The position numbers were made by a program, and so were the translations under genes. A DNA stretch of 64,000 nt, from the NCBI GenBank assembly GCA_017541665.1, contig JAFXYP010000008.1, forward strand, positions 1 through 64,000, read 5' to 3'. Shown here piece by piece: positions 35,385 through 44,349 of this stretch. The notes beneath the pieces are model-generated. The model did no database searches, was not told the origin of the DNA, and worked only from the letters and a program-made list of their open reading frames with translations. Every line of letters begins with the position of its first letter. Positions within the stretch are counted from its first letter, which is position 1. The stretch comes from Lentisphaeria bacterium (GTDB lineage Bacteria; Verrucomicrobiota; Lentisphaeria; Victivallales; UBA1829).

Positions 35385-38291
35385 ATGCTGAAAAAAGTAT
35401 TTCTCTCCGCCTGCTGCATCCTCGCGCTCTCTGTTGCCCGGGACGTTTCCGCGCAGCAGCAGTCGCAGATGAATGCGGCCGCCATCCCCTACGTGATGTT
35501 CGACAGCGCGCCCGGCGCATTCCAGCTCGCGAAGGACGGCGTCTCCGCAAAGATCCTGGTCGACGCCAACGACTGGGCGGGCGTCATCCGCGCCGCGAAG
35601 GACCTCGGCGACGACGTCGGCAAGGTCACCGGAAAGCCGTCGGAAGTCGTCACGACCGCGGGCACGATGGAACGCGGCTCGGTCGTGGTCGGCACGATCG
35701 GCAAAAGCAAATTCATCGACAGCCTGATCGCGAACAAAAAGATCGACGTGTCGAAGATCAAGGGGCAGTGGGAATCGTTCCTGATTCAGACCGTGGACGG
35801 CTGCCTCGTTGTCGCCGGCAGCGACAGGCGCGGCACCATCTTCGGCATCTATGACATCTCCGAGAAGATCGGCGTCTCCCCGTGGTACTGGTGGGCCGAC
35901 GTCCCCGCGAAGAAGCACGACTCCCTCTTCATCGTCCCCGGCACGTTCCTGCAGGGACCGCCGAAGGTGAAATACCGCGGCATCTTCATCAACGATGAGG
36001 AGCCGGCGTTCGGCCCGTGGTCGCGTGCGAAGTTCGGCGGCATCAATTCGAAGATGTACGTCCACATGTTCGAGCTCATCCTGCGCCTCAAGGGCAACTA
36101 CCTGTGGCCCGCGATGTGGGGCAAGGCGTTCAACGAGGACGACCCGGACAATCCGCGCCTCGCCGACGAATACGGCATCGTGATGGGCACCAGCCACCAC
36201 GAGCCCATGATGCGCAACCAGGAGGAATGGACGAAGCGCAACCGCGGCAACCGGCTCGGCGCCTGGAACTACAACACGAACAAGGACAACCTTTATTCCT
36301 TCTGGAAAGAAGGCATCACCCGCAACGCCAAGTACGATAATCTCGTCACGGTCGGCATGCGCGGCGACGGCGACGAACCCATGGCCGGCCGCGGTTCGAA
36401 GATGGAAGACAACATCAGGATCCTGACGAACGTCATCAACGACCAGCGCACCCTGATCGCCGAGGCTTACGGCAAGCCCGCTTCCGAGGTCCCGCAGATG
36501 TGGGCCATCTACAAGGAAGTCCAGGACTACTACGACGCAGGCATGCGCGTCGCCGACGACATCACCATCCTCTGGTGCGACGACAACTGGGGCAACGTCC
36601 GCCGTCTGCCCACCCCGGAAGAACGCAAGCGTTCCGGCGGCGCGGGCATCTACTACCACGTCGACTACGTCGGCGGCCCTCACAGCTACCGCTGGCTGAA
36701 CACCAACCCGCTCCCGAAGATGTGGGAACAGCTGAACCTGACCTACCGCTGGGGCGCGGACCGCGTGTGGATCCTGAACGTCGGCGACCTGAAGCCGATG
36801 GAGATCCCGATCGACTTCTTCCTGAAATTCGCCTACGACCCGGACGCCATCCCGCAGAGCAAGATCGGGGAATACACGCTGAACTGGGCGAAGGAGCAGT
36901 TCGGCGACGAGCACGCCGAGGAGATCGCCGATATCGTGGCGAAGTACGCGAAGTACAACGGCTGGCGCAAGCCCGAAATTCTCGAGGCAAACACGTTCAG
37001 CGTGGCGAACAACTATGAGGCCGACGGCGTCGTGGAAGCCTGGCTGAAGCTCGTCGACCGCGCCGAAACGCTCAGGAAGAAAATCCCCGCCGAATACAAG
37101 GACGCCTATTTCGAGCTCGTCTACCATCCGGTGAAGGCTTCCGCGCAGGTCGCCGAACTCCAGGTCGACGTCGGGAAGAACCGCCTCTACGCCCGCCAGG
37201 GACGCGCCTCCGCAAACAATTTCGCCAAGTATGCGCGCGACCTCATGGAAGAGGACCAGAAACTCGCCGACGTGTACAACAACGAACTCGCGGGCGGCAA
37301 GTGGATCCATATGATGGACCAGCCGCACATCGGCACCTCGAAAGGCTGGGATACTCCCGACCGGAACAACCAGATGCCGCAGCTCTCCGGCCTGAACGTC
37401 CCGGACGTCTCCGAGATCGGCGTGGCGGTCGAGAACAGCGAACAGGCCTGGCCCGCGACCGAGGAGCTCATGCTCCCCGTGTTCGACAGCTGGAACCCCG
37501 TCAAGCACACGTTCGAGGTCTTCGCGCGCGGCTCGAAGGAAGCCAAGTTCACGGTCAAGTCCACGGAAAAATGGATCAAGACCGACATTAAGGAAGACTA
37601 CGCCGCCGTCGTCGACGTCCCCGTGAACGTCGAGATCGACTGGTCCGCGGTGAAGAACGGCACGAACACCGGCTACATCGAGGTCACCGGCCCGAACGGC
37701 ACCGCGAAGATCCGCGTCGCCGCCGTCAAGGCCGACGCTCCGGCCGCGAAAAACGGCGTGAAGGCCGTCTGGGGCGCACTTGCCGGTCCGATCTCCATCC
37801 CCGCCGGCAAACCTGCCAAAATCAGTCCCGCGGGCGGCGTGACCTGGGACTACATCCCGGATTACGGACGCGGCCCCGGCGGCATGTGCGTCTTCCCCGT
37901 GACCGCCGACAGCGTGACCGACTACACCAAGGCGCCGAGCATGGAGTATCCGGTCTACATCTCCGAGCCCGGCAGGTACGATGTGACGCTCTACACGTCC
38001 CCGACCCTGAACTTCGTCCCGGGGCGCGGCCTCCGCATCGCAGTCGGCATGGATGACGACAAGCCCGCCGTGATCGACGCCTACGCCGGACGCATGAACT
38101 GGGATGCCCTCGTGAAGGACAACTGCCGCCAGATGCGCGCGCAGCTCGAAGTCGCGACCGTCGGCATCCACATCTTCAAGATCTACATGGTCGATCCCGC
38201 GGTCGTCGTGGAGAAGATCGTGATCTCTTCCGGCAGGCTTCCGCAGACCTACTTCGGTCCTGATTTCACCACCCCGGTGAAGACGAAGTAA
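35385..38291 (+). CDS. GH115 xylan alpha-1,2-glucuronidase-like glycoside hydrolase, secreted
   Basis: 968 aa from the ATG at 35385 (GAGGAAA upstream), with a signal peptide ending in DVSAQ. The GH115 architecture is clear: an N-terminal domain ending at WYWWADVP, the catalytic barrel from VKYRGIFINDEEPAFGPW with RLKGNYLWPAMWGKAFNED and GTSHHEPMMRN, the linking region IWCDDNWGNVRRLPTPEERKRSGG, then helical and C-terminal beta domains. GH115 enzymes remove 4-O-methyl-glucuronic acid from xylan or glucuronoarabinoxylan. Its length matches typical members. It shares a control region with the GH29 gene and ends at a perfect terminator. Confidence 0.93.
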   Translation: MLKKVFLSACCILALSVARDVSAQQQSQMNAAAIPYVMFDSAPGAFQLAKDGVSAKILVDANDWAGVIRAAKDLGDDVGKVTGKPSEVVTTAGTMERGSVVVGTIGKSKFIDSLIANKKIDVSKIKGQWESFLIQTVDGCLVVAGSDRRGTIFGIYDISEKIGVSPWYWWADVPAKKHDSLFIVPGTFLQGPPKVKYRGIFINDEEPAFGPWSRAKFGGINSKMYVHMFELILRLKGNYLWPAMWGKAFNEDDPDNPRLADEYGIVMGTSHHEPMMRNQEEWTKRNRGNRLGAWNYNTNKDNLYSFWKEGITRNAKYDNLVTVGMRGDGDEPMAGRGSKMEDNIRILTNVINDQRTLIAEAYGKPASEVPQMWAIYKEVQDYYDAGMRVADDITILWCDDNWGNVRRLPTPEERKRSGGAGIYYHVDYVGGPHSYRWLNTNPLPKMWEQLNLTYRWGADRVWILNVGDLKPMEIPIDFFLKFAYDPDAIPQSKIGEYTLNWAKEQFGDEHAEEIADIVAKYAKYNGWRKPEILEANTFSVANNYEADGVVEAWLKLVDRAETLRKKIPAEYKDAYFELVYHPVKASAQVAELQVDVGKNRLYARQGRASANNFAKYARDLMEEDQKLADVYNNELAGGKWIHMMDQPHIGTSKGWDTPDRNNQMPQLSGLNVPDVSEIGVAVENSEQAWPATEELMLPVFDSWNPVKHTFEVFARGSKEAKFTVKSTEKWIKTDIKEDYAAVVDVPVNVEIDWSAVKNGTNTGYIEVTGPNGTAKIRVAAVKADAPAAKNGVKAVWGALAGPISIPAGKPAKISPAGGVTWDYIPDYGRGPGGMCVFPVTADSVTDYTKAPSMEYPVYISEPGRYDVTLYTSPTLNFVPGRGLRIAVGMDDDKPAVIDAYAGRMNWDALVKDNCRQMRAQLEVATVGIHIFKIYMVDPAVVVEKIVISSGRLPQTYFGPDFTTPVKTK

Positions 38292-38323
38292 CGTTGATTC
38301 GAAGCATATAACCCGAATCCCAG

Positions 38324-38360
38324 CCATGCCGGACGCGCAAAAACGCCCGGCATGGTTTTT
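38324..38360 (+). terminator. rho-independent terminator after GH115 gene
   Basis: CCATGCCGG (38324-38332) pairs perfectly with CCGGCATGG (38347-38355), followed by five T residues. Confidence 0.88.
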
Positions 38361-38372
38361 CTTTTCCCCGCC

Positions 38373-38400
38373 TTGCAATCGGATTAAACAGCGTTATATT
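38373..38400 (+). promoter_or_regulatory. promoter of the LRR protein gene
   Basis: TTGCAA at 38373-38378, a 16-bp spacer and TATATT at 38395-38400, the same combination as the ribD promoter. Confidence 0.8.
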
Positions 38401-38448
38401 ATCTTTTATATATGCGAAACAGCCTCAATCCGAAATGGAGAATAAGAC

Positions 38449-39171
38449 ATGGGCGAAGAGACGAACCATATTCCCGAAACCGATGAACAGCTCCGCGCGA
38501 AGAAGCGGAAACGCCGTGTGCGGTCTGCGATTCTGTATCCCGCTATCCTGATCGCGCTTTCCTTCCTGTGCTATTTTTTGTACAGGATTGACGATTTCGT
38601 GCATGTCTGCCGCATCGAGCCCGGGACGACCATCGTCGATTCCAGTTCGATCAGACCGTACGACTCGGTTTTCGACGGTTTCTTCCGAAGCGGAAAATAT
38701 CCGAAACTGCTGCCATACCTGCTGTATCGGCATTTCGTCATCCCGGAGGGCGCCACAGAGATCGGCGAGCGGGCATTCCTTGAAAGCGGGTGCCTCTTAC
38801 TTCGCAGCGTCGAGATCCCCGCCAGCATGGAGAAGATCGGCCGGCAGGCGTTTGCGGAGTGCCGCAATCTGACAACGATCGAGCTCCCGGAGGGGGTGGA
38901 GACGATCGAATCCTTCGCGTTCCGCAGATGCGTCAATCTGAAGCGCGTCGAGCTCCCAAACAGTCTGAAGACGATCGGCGGGGGCGCGTTCGCCGGCTGC
39001 ACGGCACTGGAGAGAATCCGCATCCCGGACGGCGTGAAGGAGATCGGGCTCGGAGCGTTTCTCGGCTGCTCCTCCCTCGCGGATGTCGAACTGCCGCCCG
39101 GCGTGAACGTCGCGCCGGAGGCGTTTTCGGGGACACTCGTCCCGCCGGAAAAGATTCCCGTCCAGGAATGA
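38449..39171 (+). CDS. BspA-type leucine-rich repeat protein with N-terminal membrane anchor
   Basis: 240 aa. A charged N-terminus (KKRKRR) precedes one hydrophobic segment (about residues 28-47), so the rest should be outside the inner membrane. From about residue 100, four to five LRR_5 (BspA/TpLRR) units of about 23 residues follow, each with the I-G-x-x-A-F-x-x-C-x-x-L and V-E-L/I-P pattern (for example IGRQAFAECRNLTTIELP). Such repeats mediate protein or surface binding, but the partner is unknown. There is no sorting signal or enzymatic domain. It has its own promoter; the next transcript is the tRNA pair. Confidence 0.82.
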   Translation: MGEETNHIPETDEQLRAKKRKRRVRSAILYPAILIALSFLCYFLYRIDDFVHVCRIEPGTTIVDSSSIRPYDSVFDGFFRSGKYPKLLPYLLYRHFVIPEGATEIGERAFLESGCLLLRSVEIPASMEKIGRQAFAECRNLTTIELPEGVETIESFAFRRCVNLKRVELPNSLKTIGGGAFAGCTALERIRIPDGVKEIGLGAFLGCSSLADVELPPGVNVAPEAFSGTLVPPEKIPVQE

Positions 39172-39360
39172 GTCCGTCTGCAAGCTGCCCTTCTATGCCC
39201 CGCTTCCGGGGCAGGGGGAAACATCCCGATCGGCTCAGAGCCGTCGGGTGCCGCATTCATGGCGCCGGGCGATTTCGTGTTCTACAGGAGTAAGGGAAGG
39301 GGCTCTCGGTTTGCCGCCGCATGCAAAGAATCTTTTTCCGCTTTTTCTTCAAAAAGCCGC

Positions 39361-39389
39361 TTGATTTTTCTGCGGATTCGGGGTATATT
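39361..39389 (+). promoter_or_regulatory. promoter of the tRNA pair
   Basis: TTGATT at 39361-39366, a 17-bp spacer and TATATT at 39384-39389, 17 bases before the first tRNA. A GCTTTTT/AAAAAGC inverted repeat (39340-39357) lies just upstream. Confidence 0.8.
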
Positions 39390-39405
39390 AAATAATCATG
39401 GTCGC

Positions 39406-39481
39406 TCCGGCATAGCTCAGTCGGTAGAGTAGGTGGCTGTTAACCACCCTGTCGCAGGTTCGAGTCCTGCTGCCGGAGCCA
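39406..39481 (+). tRNA. tRNA-Asn (anticodon GUU)
   Basis: A full cloverleaf: acceptor TCCGGCA pairs with TGCCGGA, the D-arm is GCTCAGTCGGTAGAGT, the anticodon loop CTGTTAA carries GTT, and the T-arm is CAGGTTCGAGTCCTG. The discriminator is G and CCA is encoded (39479-39481). Confidence 0.95.
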
Positions 39482-39502
39482 TTTTTTTGACAACTTCTGG
39501 TT

Positions 39503-39578
39503 GGCTGCTTAGCTCAGTCGGTAGAGCGATGGAATCATAATCCACAGGTCGCTGGTTCGAACCCGGCAGCAGCCACCA
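39503..39578 (+). tRNA. tRNA with CAU anticodon (elongator Met or Ile2)
   Basis: A full cloverleaf 21 bases after tRNA-Asn: acceptor GGCTGCT pairs with AGCAGCC, the anticodon loop ATCATAA carries CAT, the T-arm is CTGGTTCGAACCCGG, and CCA is encoded. It does not have the features of initiator tRNA. Elongator Met and TilS-modified Ile2 cannot be separated by eye. Its 3' end (from 39544) is repeated at 50963-50998 and, degraded, at 48503-48535, so it appears to be a recombination target. Confidence 0.92.
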
Positions 39579-39972
39579 TTTTTTTTGCCTGCGCACAAGC
39601 GACCTGAACTTGACCAGGCTCTCATATTCTTCCTAAATTCCTCAAAATTCGAGCTTAACGGAAGAAAAAAGAGTTCATACTTTCTCCGAAGAGAAAACGC
39701 GACCCCGCTTTCCCGGAGCATTCCTGAGCCGCTTTCCCCGCGCCGTTCTCTGTTAATCGACAGGTCGTGTTCTGTTGATTTTCTGAGCTTAATCGCAGAA
39801 TTGTGCGTAAATGTCGAAATATCCCATTTATCGGAATATCAGCACCTCCCACCTAAGAGCGACCTGTTAGTGAATTCTGGGCCGTTTTTTTGATTTTTTT
39901 GAGCTCAAACGTCATAAAAACAATAGTACGCCTGTGCAGATATGCGTGTGGACGGATACCATATGTCGGGAA
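39579..39972 (+). repeat. tRNA-associated repeat, copy A
   Basis: About 390 bp directly after the CAU tRNA, matched by copy B at 48739-49124 at roughly 85-90 % by eye and by a shorter, more diverged copy C at 50999-51240. It starts with a T-run that may terminate the tRNA transcript. Internal conserved blocks include GCGCACAAGCG, TCATATTCTTCCTAAATTCC, CGAGCTTAACGGAAGAA and GCACCTCCC. There is no convincing coding frame. The remaining bases up to 40030 show no feature I can support. Confidence 0.75.
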
Positions 39973-40030
39973 GTACGAACCTCTCTCCGCAATTTTCCGG
40001 GAGCCCCGATGCCGTTGAAAAGAAATATCG

Positions 40031-40068
40031 GGAAATCTTCGCATAAACAATGCCCTGTTATGCTCGGC
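40031..40068 (+). repeat. 38-bp direct repeat, left copy flanking the phosphate module
   Basis: The block starting GGAAATCTTCGCATAAACAA and ending TTATGCTCGGC is repeated at 44081-44118 with one mismatch (T to A at 40056/44106). The two copies bracket nptA-phoB-phoR. Confidence 0.8.
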
Positions 40069-40138
40069 TCTTTCGATGTTTTTTGCATAATCAATACATG
40101 TGTCACCAGTTTTTCAAGGTTTACATGTGCATTCAGAA

Positions 40139-40192
40139 TTAACAAAAAACTAACAAATCCTTAACCTGAATCTGACGAACAGCATCTATATT
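40139..40192 (+). promoter_or_regulatory. Pho-box-like array and promoter of the phosphate module
   Basis: Four hexamers with exactly 11-bp spacing: TTAACA (40139), CTAACA (40150), TTAACC (40161) and CTGACG (40172). The last ends nine bases before a -10 TATATT at 40187-40192, and there is no proper -35. Eleven-bp-phased direct repeats in place of the -35 are the known layout of PhoB/PhoP operators, and the operon encodes PhoB and PhoR, so autoregulation is likely. Confidence 0.7.
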
Positions 40193-40222
40193 ATCTGTAA
40201 CAAAACCAGATAAGGAGAATTC

Positions 40223-41905
40223 ATGTTATTCGTCAACGCACTCGGCGGTCTCGCGCTGTTCCTGTTCGGGATGAAACTGATGAGCAGCGGACTGCAAAAA
40301 GCCGCAGGGAAAAAAATGAGGAGCGTTCTGCGGTTTTTCTCATCCAACCGGTTCGCAGGCATTCTTTCCGGGAGCGTCGTCACCGCGGTCACGCAATCGT
40401 CGAGCGTCACGACCGTCATGCTCATCGGGTTCATCAATGCCGGTCTTCTGACCCTTCAGCAATCCATCGGGATCATTTTCGGAGCCAATATCGGATCGAC
40501 CATCACGGTGCAGCTGATCGCGTTCAAGATCGCCGTGATCATTATGCCGTCCATCATTCTGGGGCTGGCATTGAGCTATTTCAGGAACGAAAAGATCATG
40601 CAGCTGGGAGAAACGATCCTCGGTCTGGGATTGCTTTTCCTCGGAATGGAGATCATGAGCAGCGAACTGAAACAACTGGCTGAATACCCTGCATTCGTTT
40701 CCTCGTTTCAAATGTTCGAATGCGCTCCGGGAACGAACGGTATCATTCCGCTTGGTTCCCTGTTCGGCGCGATCGGGATCGGGCTGGTCGCCACCATGAT
40801 CGTTCAGAGCAGTTCCGCCTGTATCGGAATCGTGTTTGCGCTCAGCGCAAGCGGCATCATGGATCTGTACACCGCTGTCGGGATCCTGCTGGGAACCAAT
40901 ATCGGAACGACGATCACGGGGCAGCTGGCGGCGATGACCGCAAACCGGGTAGCCCGGCAGGCAGCCCTTGCCCATACGCTGTTCAATGTAATCGGGGTCT
41001 TGATCGCGGTCGCGTCTTTTCTGATCCCGTGGGGCGATGAACCGGCATTCTTCCATTTCGTACGGGCGATTTCCGGCAGCGGTTCGCTGCAGCGCCAGAT
41101 CGCGAATGCCCATACCTTGTTCAACGTGGCCACGACTCTGCTGCTGATCCCGTTCAGTTCCCTGCTGGTGAAGCTCTGCGAGCTGATCATCCCGCTGAAA
41201 CAGGACACCGTCAAGTATGTCAGGCTGGAACCGCACCTGCTGAATACGCCCGCGATCGCGCTGTCCCAGACGGCGGCCGAACTGAGGAAGATGCTGAAAC
41301 GGGCATGGAAGATGACGGATATCGCGCTGAACATCTACGGGCATAACGACGAACACAACCAGGAACGGGTCAGGACCCTGCCGCAGAGGGAAGATGAGAT
41401 CGACTCCCGGCAGAAAGCCATCGCGAACTATCTGACGGCGCTTATGCTGAAACCGCTTGTTCCGCGCGAAAGCCGTCAGATCCCCGTCCTGATCCACTGT
41501 TCCAACGATGCCGAGAAAATCGGGGATTATGCCATGGAGCTCCGCGACCTGATGGAGAGGATCACATCGGACGGGATTCAGTTCAGCGAACAGGCGGAAA
41601 GCGAATTGGAACAGCTGCACCGGACGCTGGAAGATCTTGTAAAATGCGCCGTCGATCTCATCAAGGAAAACCACACGCAGAATCCGGAAACCGCCCATGC
41701 GATGCATGCCGAACTCCAGAAGATGCTGGACGAGACCGAGCTGACGCACATGAACCGGCTTTACGAGGGCAAATGCGTGATCAGGAACGGCGTTCTGTTC
41801 ATGGAAGTATTGGAAATCATCCGCAAGATCGAGCGGCATGTGTTCAATATAGCGGAACGCGCAGGAGATTTCTACGGGAAACTTCCCCGATACCGGTTGA
41901 AATAA
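40223..41905 (+). CDS. Na/Pi cotransporter with C-terminal PhoU-like domain
   Basis: 560 aa. Two Na_Pi_cotrans repeats span about residues 1-320; each has the inverted-repeat signature with QSSS (VVTAVTQSSSVTTVM and ATMIVQSSSACIGIV) and an FGANIGSTIT or LLGTNIGTTIT segment. About nine membrane helices are expected. Residues about 340-555 form a helical PhoU-like domain in the cytoplasm. NptA-type proteins import phosphate with sodium; the PhoU part probably links transport to PhoR signalling. AAGGAG precedes the ATG, and a Pho-box-like array drives it. phoB follows after 38 bases. Confidence 0.92.
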   Translation: MLFVNALGGLALFLFGMKLMSSGLQKAAGKKMRSVLRFFSSNRFAGILSGSVVTAVTQSSSVTTVMLIGFINAGLLTLQQSIGIIFGANIGSTITVQLIAFKIAVIIMPSIILGLALSYFRNEKIMQLGETILGLGLLFLGMEIMSSELKQLAEYPAFVSSFQMFECAPGTNGIIPLGSLFGAIGIGLVATMIVQSSSACIGIVFALSASGIMDLYTAVGILLGTNIGTTITGQLAAMTANRVARQAALAHTLFNVIGVLIAVASFLIPWGDEPAFFHFVRAISGSGSLQRQIANAHTLFNVATTLLLIPFSSLLVKLCELIIPLKQDTVKYVRLEPHLLNTPAIALSQTAAELRKMLKRAWKMTDIALNIYGHNDEHNQERVRTLPQREDEIDSRQKAIANYLTALMLKPLVPRESRQIPVLIHCSNDAEKIGDYAMELRDLMERITSDGIQFSEQAESELEQLHRTLEDLVKCAVDLIKENHTQNPETAHAMHAELQKMLDETELTHMNRLYEGKCVIRNGVLFMEVLEIIRKIERHVFNIAERAGDFYGKLPRYRLK

Positions 41906-41943
41906 ACCGGATAAGGTGATATAATAAAGCAAAAGGAAATAAC

Positions 41944-42645
41944 ATGCCGCAGAAAACGATCCTGATCATAGACGACGAAGAACCCATCCGCGTGCTGCTG
42001 AAGCTGACCTTGCAGTCCGCGGGATACGATTCCGTGCTGGAAGCATCCAACGGAGAGGATGGTCTCGCCCTTGCCATGCGTTATAAGCCCGACCTGATCC
42101 TGCTGGATCTGATGCTCCCCGGAATGGACGGACTGAGCGTCTGCCGCCGTCTGAAGTCCTCGCCGGACACGCAGATGATCCCGATCATCATGCTGACGGC
42201 GAAAAGCGACGAATCCGATATCGTCATCGGACTGGAAATGGGCGCGAACGATTATATTACCAAGCCGTTCAACCGGAAAGTCCTGACGGCGCGAATCCGC
42301 ACGCAATTCAGGATCGCGGAACAGCAGGACCAGTCGCAGGTGCTTCAGGTCTCCGGCCTGACCCTCAACAAAGAACAGCACCGGGTCTCCGTTTCCGGAG
42401 AAACCATCGCCCTGACATTCAGCGAATTCGAGATCCTCGAACTTCTTTCGGCGCATCCGGGACGCGCCTTCACCCGCGGACAGATCATCCGCCGGATCAA
42501 AGGGGAAGACTACCCGGTCACGGACCGTGCTGTCGACGTGCAGATCGTCAATTTGCGCAGGAAACTCGGCGAATGGGGCACGGCGCACATCGAGACGATC
42601 CGCGGGATCGGATACCGCCTCACGCCGGAGGAAATCGTCCGATGA
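41944..42645 (+). CDS. phoB: OmpR/PhoB-family response regulator
   Basis: 233 aa. The receiver domain (1-120) has the acidic pair D10/D11, phospho-acceptor D55 (DLILLDLMLPG), T85 and K107 (ITKPFN). The winged-helix domain (about 135-233) has the usual RAFTRGQIIRRIKG and VDVQIVNLRRKLG elements. The position between an Na/Pi transporter and a PhoR-like kinase, and the array upstream, identify it as a PhoB-type phosphate regulator. Its stop overlaps the kinase start (ATGA). Confidence 0.9.
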   Translation: MPQKTILIIDDEEPIRVLLKLTLQSAGYDSVLEASNGEDGLALAMRYKPDLILLDLMLPGMDGLSVCRRLKSSPDTQMIPIIMLTAKSDESDIVIGLEMGANDYITKPFNRKVLTARIRTQFRIAEQQDQSQVLQVSGLTLNKEQHRVSVSGETIALTFSEFEILELLSAHPGRAFTRGQIIRRIKGEDYPVTDRAVDVQIVNLRRKLGEWGTAHIETIRGIGYRLTPEEIVR

Positions 42646-44096
42646 GGAACGAATCCTCCGTTTCTTCCGGAAGGCTCAAAGAGTATCTGCTGGTCCGTCT
42701 TCCCCTGATCCTGATGCTCGTCATGGATCTTCTGCTGCTTGCCGCATGGTGGGGAGAAAACCATTTCAGGCAGGTTCTCGATCAGGAAGTCATGAAGAAC
42801 CTGGCGCAGAAAGCGGACCTGACGTCTTCCGTCATCCGGGACAGGCTTCTGGCGGGAAATACCGAATCCGCGATCAAGTTCTGCCGCGATTTCGACAACC
42901 GCATCTTCCGGATCACGCTGATCTCTCCGCAGGGAACCGTGCTTGCGGACACTACCCCGAGCCATCTCGCCTTCGACAATCATTCCGGCCGCAGCGAATT
43001 CCAGACGGCAAAGAGCGGGAAGATCGGCTTTGCCAGAAGATACAGCGATACCTTGAACGAGCAAATGATCTATTACGCGGTTCCGGTGCAGACTCCGCAG
43101 GGGCTGTATGTCATCCGTTTTGCGCAGGAAGACTTTCCGTATATCGAAATCTTTCCCTGGATCACCGGGTGCATCATTCTGCTCCTGGCGGTTTCGACCG
43201 GACTTCTGTGCTGGCTGCAATCCTATCTGCTGAAAAGAGTCTATCGTCCGCTGGTCGAGGTCGGACGCTGTGCAGGGGATATCTTTGAAGGGAAAACGGA
43301 AGTTCAAATACCCATTCCTGACAGCGGACCTGTCGAACCTCTCGCAGAAATGCTTTCCAACATGACCGAGCAACTGAAAAAGCAGCTTGCCGAGATGAAG
43401 AAGCTGGAGTCCTTCCGCAGTGAATTTATTGCGAACGTTTCCCATGAACTGAAAACGCCGCTGACCTGCATCGTCGGCGCGGTCGAGACCATTCAGGAGG
43501 ACCGGGATCTCCCGAAGGAGCAGTACGACATGCTTCTGAAAATGCTGGGCGAGCAGTCCGGACGGCTGGACGCTCTGATCAAAGATATTCTGAGCCTTGC
43601 CGCGCTCGAAAACGATCCGGAACGCCAGCGCCGGGAGTTCCTGCCCGTCGATTTGCAGGATCTGCTGAAAATATGTGCGCAATCACTCCGGCAGGAAGCT
43701 GCCCAGCACGGCCAGACGATCAGAATCGTCCATGCGGAACCGCTTTCCGTATCGGGCGACGTCCAGCTTCTGGAACAGGCGCTTTCCAATCTGATTTCCA
43801 ATGCGATCAAATACAGCGGAAGTCCCGACATCGAATTGTCCCTATCCCGAGAGCAGAACTCCATCGTCATTTCCGTGACGGACCACGGATGCGGAATCCC
43901 CGCGGAAAACCAGCCCCGGATCTTCGAACGTTTCTACCGAGTCCACAAGGAGCGCAGCCGTGCCCTCGGCGGAACCGGTCTCGGACTGGCTATCGTGAAG
44001 CACATCGCCCAGCTTCATGGCGGCAAAGCCGAGCTTGATTCGGAATCGGAGAAAGGCTGCTGCTTCAAAATCGTCCTTCCGGAAATCTTCGCATAA
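42642..44096 (+). CDS. phoR: PhoR-like sensor histidine kinase
   Basis: 484 aa from the ATG at 42642, overlapping the regulator's stop. TM1 is at about residues 16-36, a periplasmic region of 130 residues follows, and TM2 at about 170-195 leads into a HAMP domain. The DHp helix reads FIANVSHELKTPLT with the phospho-acceptor His near residue 268. The ATPase domain has the N box NLISNAIKYS, G1 DHGCGIP, the F box IFERFYRV and G2 GGTGLGLAI. No PAS domain is obvious, unlike E. coli PhoR. Its last four codons and stop (EIFA) lie within the right copy of the 38-bp repeat. Confidence 0.9.
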   Translation: MRNESSVSSGRLKEYLLVRLPLILMLVMDLLLLAAWWGENHFRQVLDQEVMKNLAQKADLTSSVIRDRLLAGNTESAIKFCRDFDNRIFRITLISPQGTVLADTTPSHLAFDNHSGRSEFQTAKSGKIGFARRYSDTLNEQMIYYAVPVQTPQGLYVIRFAQEDFPYIEIFPWITGCIILLLAVSTGLLCWLQSYLLKRVYRPLVEVGRCAGDIFEGKTEVQIPIPDSGPVEPLAEMLSNMTEQLKKQLAEMKKLESFRSEFIANVSHELKTPLTCIVGAVETIQEDRDLPKEQYDMLLKMLGEQSGRLDALIKDILSLAALENDPERQRREFLPVDLQDLLKICAQSLRQEAAQHGQTIRIVHAEPLSVSGDVQLLEQALSNLISNAIKYSGSPDIELSLSREQNSIVISVTDHGCGIPAENQPRIFERFYRVHKERSRALGGTGLGLAIVKHIAQLHGGKAELDSESEKGCCFKIVLPEIFA

Positions 44097-44118
44097 ACAA
44101 TGCCCAGTTATGCTCGGC
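44081..44118 (+). repeat. 38-bp direct repeat, right copy
   Basis: Matches 40031-40068 except for one base. It covers the end of the kinase gene and continues beyond it. Two degenerate partial copies of its core follow (GGAAAAGTTCGCATAAAGCAA at 44135-44155 and a form around 44231-44250). Confidence 0.8.
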
Positions 44119-44274
44119 GTGGGAAGAAAATGCCGGAAAAGTTCGCATAAAGCAAGGGCATGGGGCGAATGTTCGAGAAAAAAAGACGAACCATGGGGTT
44201 GCGAGGGATGGTGAGGGAAAAGATATTTCGGGAAAAGTTAGCATAGTGCAACACGTTGCTTCTTTTTTGTGCAC

Positions 44275-44302
44275 TTGATTTATTCTGAATGCCGCATATA
44301 TT
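44275..44302 (+). promoter_or_regulatory. promoter without an intact gene
   Basis: TTGATT at 44275-44280, a 16-bp spacer and TATATT at 44297-44302. It lies 48 bases before a truncated open frame. Confidence 0.65.
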
Positions 44303-44349
44303 ATATGGTGGTACATACATAAATGACTCTTGTTTCGGAGAGATAAAAC

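Noticed and set aside
35352-38378. 1008-codon open frame on the minus strand
   Set aside because: Exact antisense shadow of the GH115 gene in a GC-rich coding sequence; low-complexity Val/Asp/Arg/His composition, no family features.
39509-39721. Minus-strand small ORF over the CAU tRNA (VRTSDLW-type protein)
   Set aside because: This peptide type is a well-known artefact of reading a tRNA gene in antisense; the same applies to the AAGFEPATCW start of the frame at 50742-51017.
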